64,000 nt of DNA, taken from positions 1,612,001 through 1,676,000 of the forward strand of contig NZ_VFMO01000001.1 of the NCBI RefSeq assembly GCF_006715095.1, given 5' to 3'. Made by a program: the position numbers and the translations under genes. Origin of the DNA: Yimella lutea. Its GTDB lineage: Bacteria > Actinomycetota > Actinomycetes > Actinomycetales > Dermatophilaceae. The notes below the pieces were generated by a model. It did not search any database. It worked only from the letters and a program-made list of their open reading frames with translations, and was not told the origin of the DNA. Shown one piece after another: positions 26,023 to 35,362 of this stretch (within the stretch, counting starts at the first letter, position 1; each line of letters starts with the position of its first letter).

Positions 26023-27346
26023 AGCCGGTCTTCAGGTCGGCGACGATGTCGTCGATGTGCTCGATGCCCACGGCCAGGCGCACGAGACCGGGGGTCACGC
26101 CTGCGGCGAGGCGGTCCTCGTCCGAGCCCTGGCTGTGCGTGGTCGATGCCGGGTGGATCACCAGCGAACGCACGTCACCGATATTGGCCACGTGCGAATG
26201 CAGTTGCAGTGCCTCGACGAACTTCTTGCCGGCTTCGAGTCCGCCGGTGATCTCGAAGGAGATGACTGCACCCGAGCCCTGCGGCGTGTACTTCTGCGCG
26301 AGGGCGTGGAAGTCGTTGTCCGGCAACGAGGCCCAGACGACCTTCTCCACCTGGTCGTGACCCTGCAGGAACTGTGCCACCTTGTGCGCGTTCTCCAGGT
26401 GGCGCTCGATGCGCAGGCTCAGGGTCTCGATGCCCTGGGCGATGAGAAAGGCGTTGAACGGGGAAACTGCCGCGCCGAGGTCACGCAGCAACTGCACGCG
26501 CGCCTTGAGGATGAACGCGAGGTTGGCCCCGAGCGGGCTGCCCACGCCGAGATCACGGGCGTAGACCAATCCGTGGTAGCTCTCCTCGGGCGTGTTGTAG
26601 TTCGGGAACCTCTCCGGGTCCTTACCGAAGTCGAAGTTGCCCGAGTCGACGATCGCCCCCGCGATCGAGGTGCCGTGGCCGCCGAGGTACTTGGTCGCGG
26701 AGTGGACGACGATGTCGGCGCCGTACTCGATGGGACGCAGCACGTAGGGCGTCGCGACGGTGTTGTCGACGATCAACGGCACGCCGGCCTCGTGCGCGAC
26801 GCCGGCAACGCCCTCGATGTCGAGGATCTCCGCCTTCGGGTTCGACACGGTCTCTGCGAAGAAGAGCTTGGTGTTCGGACGCACCGCAGTGCGCCACTGG
26901 TCGAGATCGCGGGAGTCCTCGACGAACGTGACCTCGATCCCGAACTTCGGCAGCGTGTACTTCAACAGGTTGGCCGTGCCGCCGTACAGCGCCGGGCTGG
27001 CGACGATGTGCGAACCCGCCTCGGCGATGTTGAGGATCGCCAACGTCTCGGCGGCCTGTCCGGAGGCCACGAGCAGAGCGCCGACGCCGCCTTCCAGGCT
27101 GGCGATCCGCTGCTCGACGGCGTCCGTCGTCGGGTTCATCAAACGGGTGTAGATGTTGCCGAACTCGCTGAGCGCGAACAGGTTCTTCGCGTGCTCGGTG
27201 TCCTTGAACACGTACGACGTGGTCTGGTAGATCGGCAACGCCCGCGCGCCGGTCGTCTCGTCGACGACCTGTCCGGCGTGGATCTGACGGGTCTCGAAGG
27301 ACCACTCGGCAGCGCTGTCCTGGCCGGGGTTCTGGGTGTCGCTCAT
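26006..27346 (-). CDS. metY: O-acetylhomoserine aminocarboxypropyltransferase/cysteine synthase
   Basis: 446-residue PLP enzyme of the Cys/Met metabolism family that makes homocysteine from O-acetylhomoserine and sulfide. The cofactor Lys219 lies in HSATKYLGGHG; SGQAAETLAIL (about 95-105) and YGGTANLLKYTLPKFG (about 121-136) mark the MetY branch. Length fits MetY (about 430-440) rather than the shorter cystathionine synthases. GGAGGAGACGCCG precedes the ATG. A SAM-IV riboswitch lies upstream, and its partner metX, 13 kb away, has a sister riboswitch. The 3' end overlaps the DUF445 gene by 17 nt. Confidence 0.95.
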   Translation of the reverse strand: MSDTQNPGQDSAAEWSFETRQIHAGQVVDETTGARALPIYQTTSYVFKDTEHAKNLFALSEFGNIYTRLMNPTTDAVEQRIASLEGGVGALLVASGQAAETLAILNIAEAGSHIVASPALYGGTANLLKYTLPKFGIEVTFVEDSRDLDQWRTAVRPNTKLFFAETVSNPKAEILDIEGVAGVAHEAGVPLIVDNTVATPYVLRPIEYGADIVVHSATKYLGGHGTSIAGAIVDSGNFDFGKDPERFPNYNTPEESYHGLVYARDLGVGSPLGANLAFILKARVQLLRDLGAAVSPFNAFLIAQGIETLSLRIERHLENAHKVAQFLQGHDQVEKVVWASLPDNDFHALAQKYTPQGSGAVISFEITGGLEAGKKFVEALQLHSHVANIGDVRSLVIHPASTTHSQGSDEDRLAAGVTPGLVRLAVGIEHIDDIVADLKTGFRAAG

Positions 27347-27404
27347 CGGCGTCTCCTCCTGCTCGGTGCAGGCGCTCGATCCGCCTGCGGCGGACCGACG
27401 TTCG

Positions 27405-27524
27405 CGTCCGCGCTTGCCGGGCGGCGATCTGCACCGTCCGGCCAGGTCTTCACCCGGGGCACCCCACCGCGGTGGAGGGTTGCCGGCCAGCGAGCCGGGG
27501 CTTGTCGCTGACGCTCATGACCTG
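27405..27524 (-). promoter_or_regulatory. SAM-IV riboswitch upstream of metY
   Basis: On the minus strand the RNA holds CAAGCCCCGGCTCGCTGG, GGCAACCCTCC and GGGGTGCCCCGGGTGA in order, the conserved core of the actinobacterial SAM-IV aptamer. The closing stem P1 pairs CAGGTC (plus-strand 27519-27524) with GACCTG (27443-27448). Sequence downstream of P1 (to about 27405) would supply the extra SAM-IV elements. It should lower metY expression when S-adenosylmethionine is plentiful. End points are approximate. Confidence 0.88.
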
Positions 27525-27761
27525 ACGCCAGATTACGTGAGCGGTGTCCGCCGGCTGAAGACAGGTCTCTGTATCCGGACGGTCGCCGATGGCCCGGAAA
27601 TTCGGTTGCCGCGGACGTCCGATGTTCGACAGCCTGGGAGCAGTCGCGTACCCCGTCCGTGGGAGCGCCCGTTCGAAGGAGGAGCCGATGAGGAACCAGC
27701 AGCGGCACGACTGCCGCGTCCAGCATCAGAGCAGACCCTTCCGAGAAACGGAATACCACTC

Positions 27762-28619
27762 GTGCAGAACGAAACTCGCGCGCCGCAGGGCGCGTTCGCT
27801 CCCGACACCCCACTGATCGATCCCTTCGTCCCGGACGAGCTGCCCGAGGGGCAGCGATGGTCGACCTGGAGCAGCATCGAACGGCTGCAGCGCGGCCCCG
27901 AACCCCGCCCGTCCTGGGTCGTGACCCACGACGAGTCCATCGACACCGAGCTCGGTGTGCTCAAGACCGGCAAGGAAGCCGACGTCTTCGTCATCGAGCG
28001 CACCGCCGTCTGCGCGCCCCAATGCAGCACGCTGATGGCGGCCAAGCGCTATCGCGACGCCAAGCATCGATCCTTCCGCCGGCACGCCGGTTACACCGAA
28101 GGTCGACGGATCAAGGACACCCGAGAAGCTCGAGCCGTCGCCACCGGGACCGCGTTCGGCAAGCAGGTCGCTGCCGGTGTCTGGGCGCAGGCCGAATGGT
28201 CGGCGCTGGTCGACCTGTGGACCAGCGGCGTGCCGGTGCCGTACCCGGTGCAGATCGACGGTCGAGAGATCCTGATGGAGTTGGTCGTCGGCGCCGACGG
28301 CCGCCCGGCACCCCGCCTGGCTGCCACGCGGCCGACCGCAGAACAACTGGAGGTCTGGTTCGATCAACTGCGTGCTGCACTGATCGTGTTGTGCGGCAAG
28401 GGAATCGTGCACGGAGATCTGTCGGCGTACAACATCCTTGTGGCCGAGTCCGGCCTCGTGCTGATCGATCTGCCCCAGATCGTCGACGTGATCGCCAACC
28501 CCAACGGGGTCGAGTTCCTGCACCGCGATTGCGTGAACGTCTGCACCTGGTTCTCCTCGAAGGGCCACGCGTGCGACGGCGACGAACTCTTCGCCGAACT
28601 GCTCGGGTACGCATTCTGA
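27762..28619 (+). CDS. RIO-type atypical protein kinase
   Basis: About 285 residues. The N-terminal region contains GVLKTGKEADVFVIERT, the RIO nucleotide-binding loop, with a likely ATP-contacting Lys in LMAAKRYR. The catalytic loop is GIVHGDLSAYNILV (about 214-227) and the metal-binding Asp is in LVLIDLPQ. RIO kinases in eukaryotes and archaea mature ribosomes; the bacterial role is not settled. The start is uncertain: the GTG at 27762 has a weak ribosome site, while an ATG at 27688 with a very good GGAGGAG site opens a different frame that stops at 27816. A frameshift near 27760 is possible. Confidence 0.82.
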   Translation: MQNETRAPQGAFAPDTPLIDPFVPDELPEGQRWSTWSSIERLQRGPEPRPSWVVTHDESIDTELGVLKTGKEADVFVIERTAVCAPQCSTLMAAKRYRDAKHRSFRRHAGYTEGRRIKDTREARAVATGTAFGKQVAAGVWAQAEWSALVDLWTSGVPVPYPVQIDGREILMELVVGADGRPAPRLAATRPTAEQLEVWFDQLRAALIVLCGKGIVHGDLSAYNILVAESGLVLIDLPQIVDVIANPNGVEFLHRDCVNVCTWFSSKGHACDGDELFAELLGYAF

Positions 28620-28653
28620 GGACTGCGCTGCGCGCGCTGCATAGGCTTGCCGC

Positions 28654-29823
28654 GTGCTTCGCAGACTCGGCGCCGTGGTCGTGGCCGTGACTTTCACGGT
28701 CACGGCGTGCAGTCGTCCGCCGCAGCCGCCGACCTATCCCCAGGAGTCCTGGTCGTCGGTCAGCCCCGCCACCGTGGGAAGCGCCCTGGAGGTGCAGGAG
28801 CCGGTCGGCGGGCAGGCGTGCGTCGACCCGCGTCCGTGGACGGGGGCGCAGCACGCGAACACCTGGATGGAAGGGCTGGACAACCTGCCGCAGTGGCGCG
28901 CGGCGGACGTCGGAGTCACCGTCCGACTCGGTGACGGACGCACGCTGTGGGTCTTCGGAGACACCGCGCGCGCGGGGGAGTTCCGCCCACGGTTCGTGTC
29001 CAGCTCGGCGTTGGTGACCAAGGGGCGGTGCACCTCCCAGTGGGTCGACCCGGCGGGTCCGTTCCTTGCGAACAGCGCGGGCTCGGTGTGCTGGCCATCG
29101 TCGATGACGGCCGTTTCTCACAGCACGTACGACGACGTGCTCGTCGGATGCAGTCGGGTGCGGCGCACCTCGGCCGACATCTTCGGGTTCGACTACCTCG
29201 GCATGTCGATCGCATCGCTGCGCGTGCCGCACAGCGGCGTCGCGACCCGTCCGGTCGTCACGCCGGTGACGCCGGATCGAGTGGACCCGACCCAGATCAA
29301 CTGGGGGAGTGCGCTGCTGGCGGACGACGAGTGGATCTACATCTACGGTTCCCGCCAACGCTCCGGCGGTCCCGGGCCGCGCGAACTGGTGCTGGCGCGT
29401 GCCGCCGCGGACACCGTCACGCTCAGGTCGACCTGGCAGTACTGGGACGGTGCCGGCTGGGACGCGCAGGAATCCGCCGTCCGGCCGGTCATCGACTCGG
29501 GCAGTGGTGTCTCCCAGGCGTTGAGTGTGCACAAGCGGGGCAACGATTACCTGGCTGTCTCCAAGCTCGGCGGGGACCTGACCGACACCGTCGCGGTCTG
29601 GACTGCGAACAGCCCGCAGGGTCCCTGGACGGTCCGGTCGACGACGCACTTCCCGTACGAGCGTGGGCAGGTCGTCAGTTACCAACCACTCGCTCATCCG
29701 GAGTTCGACCTGGCGAGCGGCAAGCTGCTGGTGTCGGTCTCGCGCGTCGCAAAATCGGTCGTCGACCTCCTGCAGCGACCCAAGGCCTCGCGTCCGGTGT
29801 TTATCGAGGTGCCGATGCCGTGA
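28654..29823 (+). CDS. Lipoprotein with beta-propeller-like DUF4185/DUF5005-type domain
   Basis: 389 residues from a GTG start. A signal sequence ends in lipobox VTAC (about Cys19). The rest is beta-rich with repeated elements such as LWVFGDTARAGEF, IYIYGSRQRSGGPGP and DYLAVSKLGGDLTDTVAVWT, resembling the five-bladed propellers of glycosidase-like secreted proteins (DUF4185/DUF5005); the family call is tentative. It is probably a surface-anchored protein. It lies 34 nt after the RIO kinase and 28 nt before hrpA. Confidence 0.75.
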   Translation: MLRRLGAVVVAVTFTVTACSRPPQPPTYPQESWSSVSPATVGSALEVQEPVGGQACVDPRPWTGAQHANTWMEGLDNLPQWRAADVGVTVRLGDGRTLWVFGDTARAGEFRPRFVSSSALVTKGRCTSQWVDPAGPFLANSAGSVCWPSSMTAVSHSTYDDVLVGCSRVRRTSADIFGFDYLGMSIASLRVPHSGVATRPVVTPVTPDRVDPTQINWGSALLADDEWIYIYGSRQRSGGPGPRELVLARAAADTVTLRSTWQYWDGAGWDAQESAVRPVIDSGSGVSQALSVHKRGNDYLAVSKLGGDLTDTVAVWTANSPQGPWTVRSTTHFPYERGQVVSYQPLAHPEFDLASGKLLVSVSRVAKSVVDLLQRPKASRPVFIEVPMP

Positions 29824-29851
29824 GTGATCTGGGACAATCGACCGATCCCTC

Positions 29852-32800
29852 ATGACTGAACCCACACCCACCCGCGCGCCGAACAGTTCGCCTGAGCGCC
29901 CTCGCTCCGGCCGTCGTCGTCCGCAGCGCAAGGCCGGCGCGGACCGTCGTCCGCGGGGTCTGTCCCCCCAACAGATCGAGCACCGCCGCGCGTCCGTGCC
30001 GGCGATCACGTATCCGGACCTGCCGGTCGTCGCCGCCAAGGACGAGATCGCCGAGGCCATCCGTGACCACCAGGTCGTGGTCATCGCGGGTGAGACGGGT
30101 TCGGGAAAGACGACCCAGATCCCGAAGATCTGCCTCGAACTCGGCCGCGGGGTCAGCGGCACGATCGGTCACACCCAACCCCGCCGGCTCGCGGCCCGCT
30201 CGGTCGCCGAGCGGATCGCCGAGGAACTGGGCACCGAGCTGGGGCAGGCCGTCGGCTACCAGGTGCGATTCACCGACACCTCGAGCCGCGACACCCTCGT
30301 CAAGGTGATGACCGACGGCATCCTGTTGTCGCAGTTGCAGCGGGACCGGATGCTCAGTCAGTACGACACGATCATCATCGACGAGGCACACGAGCGCTCG
30401 CTCAACATCGACTTCATCCTCGGCTATCTCAAGCAACTGTTGCCCAAACGTCCCGACCTCAAGGTGATCATCACCTCGGCGACCATCGACCCACAGCGTT
30501 TCGCCGATCACTTTGCGACACAAGGTAACCCGGTGCCGATCATCGAGGTGTCCGGACGGACCTACCCGGTCGAGGTGCGCTACCGACCGCTCGTGCGTGA
30601 GATGCCCGGCAAGGGCGCGGACGCCGCCCCGAACCTCGTCGACATCGACCAGGTCACCGGCATCATCGACGCCATCGAGGAATTGTGGTCACCCCACGAG
30701 GTTCTCTCTCCTGCGTCGCTCGATACTTCGCGGGGACCCCGACCCGGCAACAGCAGTCGCGTCGACGATGGTGGCCCGCAGGACGTGCTGGTGTTCTGCT
30801 CCGGCGAACGCGAGATTCGCGACGCCACCGACGCGCTCAAGGGTCTCGGCCTGCCGAACACCGAGATCGTCCCGCTGTACGGTCGGTTGTCGGCAGCCGA
30901 ACAGCACCGGGTGTTCGCCAAGCACGACGGACGCCGGATCGTGGTGTCCACCAACGTGGCCGAGACCTCGTTGACCGTGCCGGGCATCCGGTACGTGATC
31001 GACACAGGCACCGCGCGCATCTCCCGGTACAGCCAGCGCACCAAGGTGCAGCGGTTGCCGATCGAGCCCATCTCCCAGGCCAGCGCCAACCAGCGGTCCG
31101 GACGCTGCGGCCGCCTGGCCGACGGCATCGCGATCCGGTTGTACTCGCAGGAGGATTTCGAGGCGCGCCCCGAGTTCACCGACCCGGAGATCCTGCGCAC
31201 GAACCTCGCGTCCGTCATCCTGCAGATGATCTCGCTGGGCCTGGGCGATGTCGCGCGTTTCCCGTTCGTGCAGCCGCCCGACAGCCGGCAGATTACCGAC
31301 GGACTGCGTCTGTTGCACGAGCTGAACGCGATCGACGACGAGACCGGACGTGAGAGCGGCGACGGACGCCGGGGCCGGCGGCGGCTCACCGCCGACGGTC
31401 GCGCGATCGCGACGCTGCCGGTCGACCCGCGGCTGGCTCGAATGATCGTCGAGGCCTCCCGCAACGGATCGTTGCGTGAGGTGTTGCCGATCGTCGCCCT
31501 GATGTCGATCCAGGACCCGCGTGAACGACCCGCCGATCAGCAGACCCAGGCCGACCAGAGCCATGCCCGGTTCAAGCACGAGTCGAGCGATTTCCTCACC
31601 GTCCTGAACCTGTGGAACTACCTGCGCGAACAGCAGAAAGCGTTGTCCGGCAGTGCTTTCCGTCGCATGTGCAAGCAGGAGTACCTGCATTACCTGCGCG
31701 TGCGCGAGTGGCAGGACCTGCACGCTCAACTGCGCGATATCTGCAAACAGCTCAAGCTGCAGCCCAGTGACAACAAGGCCGCGGACGACACCGTGCACCA
31801 GGCGTTGCTCACCGGGTTGCTCTCGCACGTCGGCCTGCGCGACCGGGACGCTCGTGACTACCTCGGCGCCCGGCAGGCCCGCTTCGCCATCCAGCCCGGC
31901 TCGGTGCTGTTCCGCGCTCAACCCGACTGGTTGATGGCCGGTGAACTGGTCGAGACCACGCGCCTGTGGGCACGTACCAATGCCCGCGTCGATCCGGCGT
32001 GGGTCGAGGCGGCCGGACAGCATCTGCTCAGACGCAGTTACTCCGACCCGCGATGGGAGAAGAAGCAGGCGCAGGCGATCTGCAGCGAACGGGTGACCCT
32101 GTACGGCGTCCCGCTGGCCGCCGGGAGGCCGGTGTCGTTCGGGCGGATCGATCAGGCGTACGCGCGGGAGTTGTTCATCCGGCACGCACTGGTCGAGGGG
32201 GAGTGGCAGACCCATCACCGCTTCTTCCACGACAACCGTGCCCTGCTGCGCGAGGTCGGTGAACTGGAGGAGCGCACCCGCCGGCGCGATCTGGTGGTCG
32301 ACGACGACGTGCTGTTCGAGTTCTACGACGAACGGCTGCCGGACGACATCGTCTCCGGGGCGCACTTCGACCGGTGGTGGAAGGGGCAGAGCAAGAAGCA
32401 AGGCAAGCTGCTGACGTTCACCCGCGACCTGCTGCTCACCGACGAAGCAGCCGACCTCGACACGACGGACTTCCCCAAGGCCTGGCACCAGGGCGAGCTG
32501 AACCTGCGGCTGAGTTACCAGTTCGACCCGGGTTCCGATGCCGATGGAGTCACGGCGCACATCCCCGTGGAACAGTTGAACCAGGTGCAGGACGTGGGCT
32601 TCGACTGGTCGGTGCCCGGGGTGCGCGAGGAATTGGTGACCGCCCTGTTGAAGTCGTTGCCCAAGAACACCCGCAAGCACTTCGTGCCGACTCCCGACCA
32701 CGCCAGAGCCGCCGTCGCACAGCTGGATTCGGCTTCCGGCCAGGATCTGGTGGATGCACTTGCCGATGTCCTGTTCGACCGCAGCCGCGTTCGGATCCCG

Positions 32801-33844
32801 CGCGGGGAATGGGACTGGTCGCGCGTGCCGGACCACCTGCGGATGACCTTCCGGATCGAGGGCAAGGGCGGCAAGAAGCTCGCGGAGGGCAAGGACCTTC
32901 CGCTCCTGCAGCAACAGCTTCAGGGTTCGGTTCGGCAAGCAATGTCCAGTGTTGGAGAAGCACTGGAGCGCAAGGGAATTCGCTCCTGGGACGACCTGAC
33001 GCTGCAGGACAAGGTCGAGAGCAGGAGCGGCGGACGCATCGTCGTCGGCTACCCGGCGCTCGTCGATCAAGGCGATTCCGTTGCGCTGCAGGTGCTCCCG
33101 AGCCCGTCCGAGCGCGAGTACGCGACCCACTTCGGCGTCCGTCGCCTGGTGCTGCTCAACACCGATGTGCCGTGGAACCGGATTCTCGGGCTGCTCAGCA
33201 ACACCCAGAAACTCGCCCTCGGCAACCACCCGCACCCCACCCGGGACGCGTTGTACGACGACATCCTCGCGTGTGCGGTCGACGCGATCATCGCTCGCGA
33301 ACTGCCCGGCGGACGCGTCCGTGACCCGCAGCAGTACGAGACGGCGCTGCTCGTCGTTCGGCAGCAGATCGTGCCGGAGGTGATCGAAATCGTCGATCGG
33401 GTCGGTCCGTGTCTCGACGTGGCTCGCCAGGTGCGTCTGGCACTCGACCGGATGACCGCGCCGTCCACCGCCGATCTGAGGAAACAGTTGGAGCGGCAGT
33501 ACGCGTCGCTGATCCACCCGGGGTTCGTGGCCGAGACCGGCGCCGCCCGGCTTCCGCGGCTGCGCGTCCACCTGCGGGCGATGCTCGAACGCATCGAGAA
33601 GGCGCCCACCGACATTGCCCGGGACGCCGAACGGCAGGGCGACGTCGACCACGTCCGCGCAGAACTCGACAAGCTGCTCGCCGCGCTGCCGGCTGCCCGC
33701 CACACCGACCCGGACGTCGTCGCGCTGCGTTGGATGATCGAGGAGCTGCGGGTCAGCCTGTTCGCCCAGAAACTCGGCACGGCCGGGCCCATCTCGATCA
33801 AGCGCATCTTCAAGGCGATGGACGAGGTCGAGGACGCCACCTGA
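29852..33844 (+). CDS. hrpA: ATP-dependent RNA helicase HrpA
   Basis: 1330 residues, close to the E. coli length (1300). It is a DEAH-box helicase with Walker A GETGSGKTT (about 80-88), DEAH at 177-180 (IIDEAHERSL), TSATID (about 207-212) and QRSGRCGR in the second RecA domain. Winged-helix and OB-like domains and a long DUF3418 C-terminus follow. HrpA acts on structured mRNA and rescues stalled ribosomes. Residues 280-309 form a Ser/Pro/Arg-rich insert, with low GC at third codon positions, between IEELW and DVLVFCSGEREI. The last 28 nt before the HIT gene contain no terminator. Confidence 0.95.
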   Translation: MTEPTPTRAPNSSPERPRSGRRRPQRKAGADRRPRGLSPQQIEHRRASVPAITYPDLPVVAAKDEIAEAIRDHQVVVIAGETGSGKTTQIPKICLELGRGVSGTIGHTQPRRLAARSVAERIAEELGTELGQAVGYQVRFTDTSSRDTLVKVMTDGILLSQLQRDRMLSQYDTIIIDEAHERSLNIDFILGYLKQLLPKRPDLKVIITSATIDPQRFADHFATQGNPVPIIEVSGRTYPVEVRYRPLVREMPGKGADAAPNLVDIDQVTGIIDAIEELWSPHEVLSPASLDTSRGPRPGNSSRVDDGGPQDVLVFCSGEREIRDATDALKGLGLPNTEIVPLYGRLSAAEQHRVFAKHDGRRIVVSTNVAETSLTVPGIRYVIDTGTARISRYSQRTKVQRLPIEPISQASANQRSGRCGRLADGIAIRLYSQEDFEARPEFTDPEILRTNLASVILQMISLGLGDVARFPFVQPPDSRQITDGLRLLHELNAIDDETGRESGDGRRGRRRLTADGRAIATLPVDPRLARMIVEASRNGSLREVLPIVALMSIQDPRERPADQQTQADQSHARFKHESSDFLTVLNLWNYLREQQKALSGSAFRRMCKQEYLHYLRVREWQDLHAQLRDICKQLKLQPSDNKAADDTVHQALLTGLLSHVGLRDRDARDYLGARQARFAIQPGSVLFRAQPDWLMAGELVETTRLWARTNARVDPAWVEAAGQHLLRRSYSDPRWEKKQAQAICSERVTLYGVPLAAGRPVSFGRIDQAYARELFIRHALVEGEWQTHHRFFHDNRALLREVGELEERTRRRDLVVDDDVLFEFYDERLPDDIVSGAHFDRWWKGQSKKQGKLLTFTRDLLLTDEAADLDTTDFPKAWHQGELNLRLSYQFDPGSDADGVTAHIPVEQLNQVQDVGFDWSVPGVREELVTALLKSLPKNTRKHFVPTPDHARAAVAQLDSASGQDLVDALADVLFDRSRVRIPRGEWDWSRVPDHLRMTFRIEGKGGKKLAEGKDLPLLQQQLQGSVRQAMSSVGEALERKGIRSWDDLTLQDKVESRSGGRIVVGYPALVDQGDSVALQVLPSPSEREYATHFGVRRLVLLNTDVPWNRILGLLSNTQKLALGNHPHPTRDALYDDILACAVDAIIARELPGGRVRDPQQYETALLVVRQQIVPEVIEIVDRVGPCLDVARQVRLALDRMTAPSTADLRKQLERQYASLIHPGFVAETGAARLPRLRVHLRAMLERIEKAPTDIARDAERQGDVDHVRAELDKLLAALPAARHTDPDVVALRWMIEELRVSLFAQKLGTAGPISIKRIFKAMDEVEDAT

Positions 33845-33871
33845 TCTCTGGTGCGTCGTTAGGCTCGACCC

Positions 33872-34297
33872 ATGGCGACTTTGTTCACGAAGATCATCGA
33901 CGGCGAGATCCCCGGTCACTTCGTCTGGAAGGACGACTCCTGCGTCGCGTTCCTGGTGATCGACCCGCTGACCGACGGCCACACCGTCGTGGTGCCGCGC
34001 GAGGAGATCGACCACTGGCTCGATGCCCCACCGCAGCTGCTGAGCCACCTCACGCAGGTCGCGCAGACCATCGGCAGGGCCCAGCATGCTGCCTGGGACA
34101 GCGCCCGGGTGGGGGTTCTCGTCGAGGGTTTCGAGGTGCCGCACCTGCACGTGCATGTCTGGCCGGCCAACGGTGTCGAGGACTTCGATGTCCACAACGT
34201 GACCAAGGGCCAGGACCAGAAGGTGCTCGCCGCGAATGCGCAGCGGCTGCGCGACGCACTGCGTGAGCAAGGGAACAGCGAGCACGTGCCGGACTGA
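33872..34297 (+). CDS. HIT family nucleotide hydrolase
   Basis: 141 residues. The histidine triad is HLHVHVWP with His91, His93 and His95. The N-terminus MATLFTKIIDGEIPGHFVW is typical of the HINT-like branch that hydrolyses AMP-lysine or adenosine phosphoramidates. The exact substrate is not predictable. Found just after hrpA and about 80 nt before the PAC2 gene. Confidence 0.92.
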   Translation: MATLFTKIIDGEIPGHFVWKDDSCVAFLVIDPLTDGHTVVVPREEIDHWLDAPPQLLSHLTQVAQTIGRAQHAAWDSARVGVLVEGFEVPHLHVHVWPANGVEDFDVHNVTKGQDQKVLAANAQRLRDALREQGNSEHVPD

Positions 34298-34378
34298 TCC
34301 CACCCGGGGGAATGACCGCGCTGTGCAGCACGTTGAACCGCGGCAGAGACCTTCTTTCCTTCGACCAGGAGACTTCCC

Positions 34379-35299
34379 ATGCGGGACCCGATGGAGCTCG
34401 TCCGTTTCGAGCAGGACGCCCACGCCAGCGAACTCGGCGCGCGGACGCTGATCGTCGCGCTCGGCGGGTTGATCGACGCCGGCAACACCCAACGGCTACT
34501 CGTCCAGCACCTGCTGGCCAACGGTGACCCGGTCGTCGTCGCGTCCTTCGACATCGATCAACTGCTCGACTACCGCGGACGGCGTCCGTTGATGACCTTC
34601 GAGCGCGACCGGTTCACCTCGTATGAGGACCCTTCCCTCAACCTCTACCGCCTGACCGACGACGAGGGCACGCCCTACCTGTTGCTCGCGGGCCCGGAGC
34701 CGGACTACCAGTGGGAGCGTGTCAGTGAAGCCGTTCGCGTGTTGACCCGACGCCTCGGCGTCCAGCTCGTCATCAGTGCGCACGGCATCCCGATGGCGGT
34801 GCCGCACACCCGCCCGGTGGGTATGACCAAGTACGCGACCGACCGGCGTCTCATCCCCGACAACGACGCCGTCTTCGGCGAGGTGCAGGTGCCCGGCAAC
34901 CTGGAGCAACTGGTCCACCTTCGCCTCGGTGAGTCGGGCGTTGACGCGATCGGCCTGGCGCTGCACGTGCCCCACTACCTCGCAGCGATGGACTTCGGCG
35001 ACGCCACGGTGGCCGCGATCGACACGATCGTGGGGTTCACCGGGTTGTCGCTGCCGGTGACCGACCTGGCGATGCAGGCCGAACTGCACCGCGCCGAGAT
35101 CAGCCGGCAGATCGAGGCCAACCCCGAGATCCGCGACGTGGTGCAGGGCATTGAGCAGCAGTACGACGCGTTCGCGCAGGGGCGTCAGCGGCAGAACCTG
35201 CTGGCCACCGAACTGGCCGAACTTCCGAGCGCCGAGGAGATCGGTGCCGAGTTCGAGGAGTTCCTGCGCACCGAGGTCGGCGACGACGACGAGGACTGA
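34379..35299 (+). CDS. PAC2 family protein
   Basis: 306 residues of the PAC2 (proteasome assembly chaperone 2-like) family: LIVALGGLIDAGNTQRLLVQH near the start, LLLAGPEPDYQWERVSEAV, then ISAHGIPMAVPHTRP. Actinobacteria often carry such proteins, and in proteasome-bearing species they are thought to relate to proteasome function; here no proteasome gene is in view. The C-terminal 60 residues are acidic and probably helical. The start follows CCAGGAGACTTCCC. A strong bidirectional hairpin closes the gene. Confidence 0.88.
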   Translation: MRDPMELVRFEQDAHASELGARTLIVALGGLIDAGNTQRLLVQHLLANGDPVVVASFDIDQLLDYRGRRPLMTFERDRFTSYEDPSLNLYRLTDDEGTPYLLLAGPEPDYQWERVSEAVRVLTRRLGVQLVISAHGIPMAVPHTRPVGMTKYATDRRLIPDNDAVFGEVQVPGNLEQLVHLRLGESGVDAIGLALHVPHYLAAMDFGDATVAAIDTIVGFTGLSLPVTDLAMQAELHRAEISRQIEANPEIRDVVQGIEQQYDAFAQGRQRQNLLATELAELPSAEEIGAEFEEFLRTEVGDDDED

Positions 35300-35312
35300 G
35301 CCGCCCGGAGAC

Positions 35313-35362
35313 TGAAAGTCCGCAGAACTGCGCAGGTCACCCGCGCGTTCTGCGGACTTTCA
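35313..35362. terminator. Bidirectional terminator between convergent genes
   Basis: TGAAAGTCCGCAGAAC (35313-35328) and GTTCTGCGGACTTTCA (35347-35362) form a perfect 16-bp stem with T-rich flanks on both sides. It can end transcription from the PAC2 gene (+) and from the polymerase gene (-). Confidence 0.85.

Noticed and set aside
30689..34492. 1267-codon minus-strand frame opposite hrpA
   Set aside because: Antisense shadow; hrpA carries all helicase motifs and the frame has no family features.
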